From assembly GCA_023456995.1 (NCBI GenBank), contig JAEWNU010000140.1, positions 1-5,542 on the forward strand: a stretch of 5,542 bases of DNA, written 5' to 3'. Of this stretch, positions 4,548 to 5,542 are shown piece by piece. The stretch comes from Bacillota bacterium (lineage in GTDB: Bacteria > Bacillota > Clostridia > Oscillospirales > Ruminococcaceae). The first letter of the stretch is position 1, and every line of letters begins with the position of its first letter. A model generated the notes under the pieces. The model had not been told where the DNA came from. It searched no databases and saw only the letters and a list, made by a program, of their open reading frames with translations. Both the position numbers and the translations under genes were made by a program.

Positions 4548-5542
4548 ATGAAAAAGCTATTGCTTCTCACAACGGGCGGCACTATTGCCTCAACCCCATC
4601 GGAAGATGGTCTGCGCCCTACGGCTCACGGCGCGGGGCTGCTGGAGCTGGCCGGCCCACTAACCTATGATGTAACGATACGCGACCTGCTCACCCTTGAT
4701 TCTTCCAATATTCAGCCCGAGGAATGGCAGCTCATTGCCCGCACCGTATTTGAGCAGCGCGGAGAATTTGATGGCATTATCATTACCCATGGCACTGACA
4801 CCATGGCCTATACGGCCTCAATGCTGAGCTTCATGCTGCCGAATATTGATTTGCCTGTGGTACTTACCGGCAGCCAATTGCCGATTTTTCATCCCCTTTC
4901 CGATGCGCCAGACAACCTGCGTACCGCTTTTGCCATGGCAGCCAGCGACGTCCCCGGCGTTTTTGTGGCGTTTGACCGCAATGTACTATTGGGCTGTCGT
5001 GCAGTCAAGGTTCGCACCACCGGTTTTAATGCTTTCGACAGCGTCAACCTGCCTCCAGTGGCGCAAGTCAGCTCGGATGGGCTTGTTATAAATTCTCATT
5101 TGCTTCCTGTTCAAAGCGCGCCCTGCACGCTGGCCGATCAAGTAGACAGTCGAGTGGCGTTATTTAAGCTGATTCCTGGGCTGGACCCGCGTTTTCTCGA
5201 AGCGCTTCCACAACTCGACTGCCACGGCGTGGTGCTTGAGGCGTTTGGCTCGGGTGGGCTGGCCTTTTTGCGCCGCGACCTTGTGACGGCGCTCGAGCAT
5301 CTAGTTGAACTCGGCATGTCAGTTGTGGTGTGCAGCCAATGCCTGTATGAGCGCAGCGACATGACCACCTACGAAGTGGGTAGGCGTGCGCTGCAAAAAG
5401 GGGTTATCCCCGGGGGCGATATGACTACCGAGGCAGCCGTCACCAAGCTGATGTGGGCTCTGGCCAATACTACCTCGCCCAAGGAGGTCTCAGCGCTGTT
5501 TGCCAAGAACCTCACCGGCGAAATCAGCGTGCGGCAAAATTA
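4548..5542 (+). CDS. ansA: Type I (cytoplasmic) L-asparaginase, complete apart from the stop codon
   Basis: The frame is open for 331 codons and the window ends in TA, so a TAA or TAG stop probably straddles the edge. The enzyme hydrolyses L-asparagine to aspartate and ammonia. The first catalytic motif, TTGGTIAS, gives nucleophile Thr12; DSSN contributes Ser53; the second motif HGTDTMAYT gives Thr83 and Asp84; Lys154 follows in RAVKVRTTGFNAF. The C-terminal end KNLTGEI matches the usual end of E. coli AnsA-type enzymes, so length (about 331) is normal. No signal peptide is present, and the layout follows AnsA rather than the secreted AnsB, so I infer a cytosolic enzyme. The ATG at 4548 has GGAGGG about 10 bases upstream; the ATG at 4540 is out of frame and stops after three codons. 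It is transcribed divergently from the lipoprotein operon. Confidence 0.93.
   Translation, partial: MKKLLLLTTGGTIASTPSEDGLRPTAHGAGLLELAGPLTYDVTIRDLLTLDSSNIQPEEWQLIARTVFEQRGEFDGIIITHGTDTMAYTASMLSFMLPNIDLPVVLTGSQLPIFHPLSDAPDNLRTAFAMAASDVPGVFVAFDRNVLLGCRAVKVRTTGFNAFDSVNLPPVAQVSSDGLVINSHLLPVQSAPCTLADQVDSRVALFKLIPGLDPRFLEALPQLDCHGVVLEAFGSGGLAFLRRDLVTALEHLVELGMSVVVCSQCLYERSDMTTYEVGRRALQKGVIPGGDMTTEAAVTKLMWALANTTSPKEVSALFAKNLTGEISVRQN

Noticed and set aside
4099..4582. Small frames in the divergent region (plus 4099-4287, minus 4400-4582)
   Set aside because: They cross the promoter and hairpin elements, or run into the asparaginase start, without ribosome-binding sites or protein-like composition.
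4846..5368. Other-frame stretches inside the asparaginase (plus 4846-5091, minus 5138-5368)
   Set aside because: The asparaginase frame is continuous with all catalytic motifs, so these are shadows of it.

Overview
The window looks like a chromosomal segment from a Clostridia-type Firmicute of moderate GC content, perhaps related to Ruminococcaceae/Oscillospiraceae. This is inferred from strong GGAGG ribosome-binding sites, TTG and GTG starts, a YqhQ/DUF1385 gene, a consensus sigma-A promoter and the protein family flavours. I saw no mobile element, CRISPR array, tRNA or rRNA.

Layout. Positions 1-4049 hold a leftward (minus-strand) gene cluster, read from right to left. It starts with a lipoprotein with calcium-loop (FG-GAP/VCBS-like) repeats (2733-4049). 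An OmpR/PhoB-type response regulator follows, broken into two overlapping reading frames (receiver 2251-2619, DNA-binding domain 1950-2279). Next come an intact membrane histidine kinase (461-1909) and the first half of a YqhQ-like membrane protein that runs off the left edge (1-455). Gaps are 113, 40 and 5 bases, with no convincing internal terminator, so one operon is likely. Positions 4059-4547 form a 490-base divergent regulatory region without a gene. It contains a near-perfect leftward sigma-A promoter, a structured leader for the lipoprotein mRNA, regularly spaced TGACA/TGTCA motifs, a 32-base hairpin, and a perfect 9-bp inverted repeat of the extended -10 sequence. Positions 4548-5542 hold a rightward type I (cytoplasmic) L-asparaginase, essentially complete, whose stop codon probably straddles the right edge.

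How the parts fit. The kinase and regulator are adjacent and presumably cognate. The lipoprotein is anchored outside the membrane and could feed the kinase's extracytoplasmic domain or be an output of the system; the sequence does not decide this. The most notable observation is the split regulator. The end of receiver helix alpha-5 and the linker appear to be missing and the frame is shifted by one, while the kinase and every recognisable receiver and DNA-binding residue are intact. This could be a recent deletion, a sequencing error, a frameshift-expressed protein, or two separately made domains. The asparaginase appears unrelated in function and is only a divergent neighbour.
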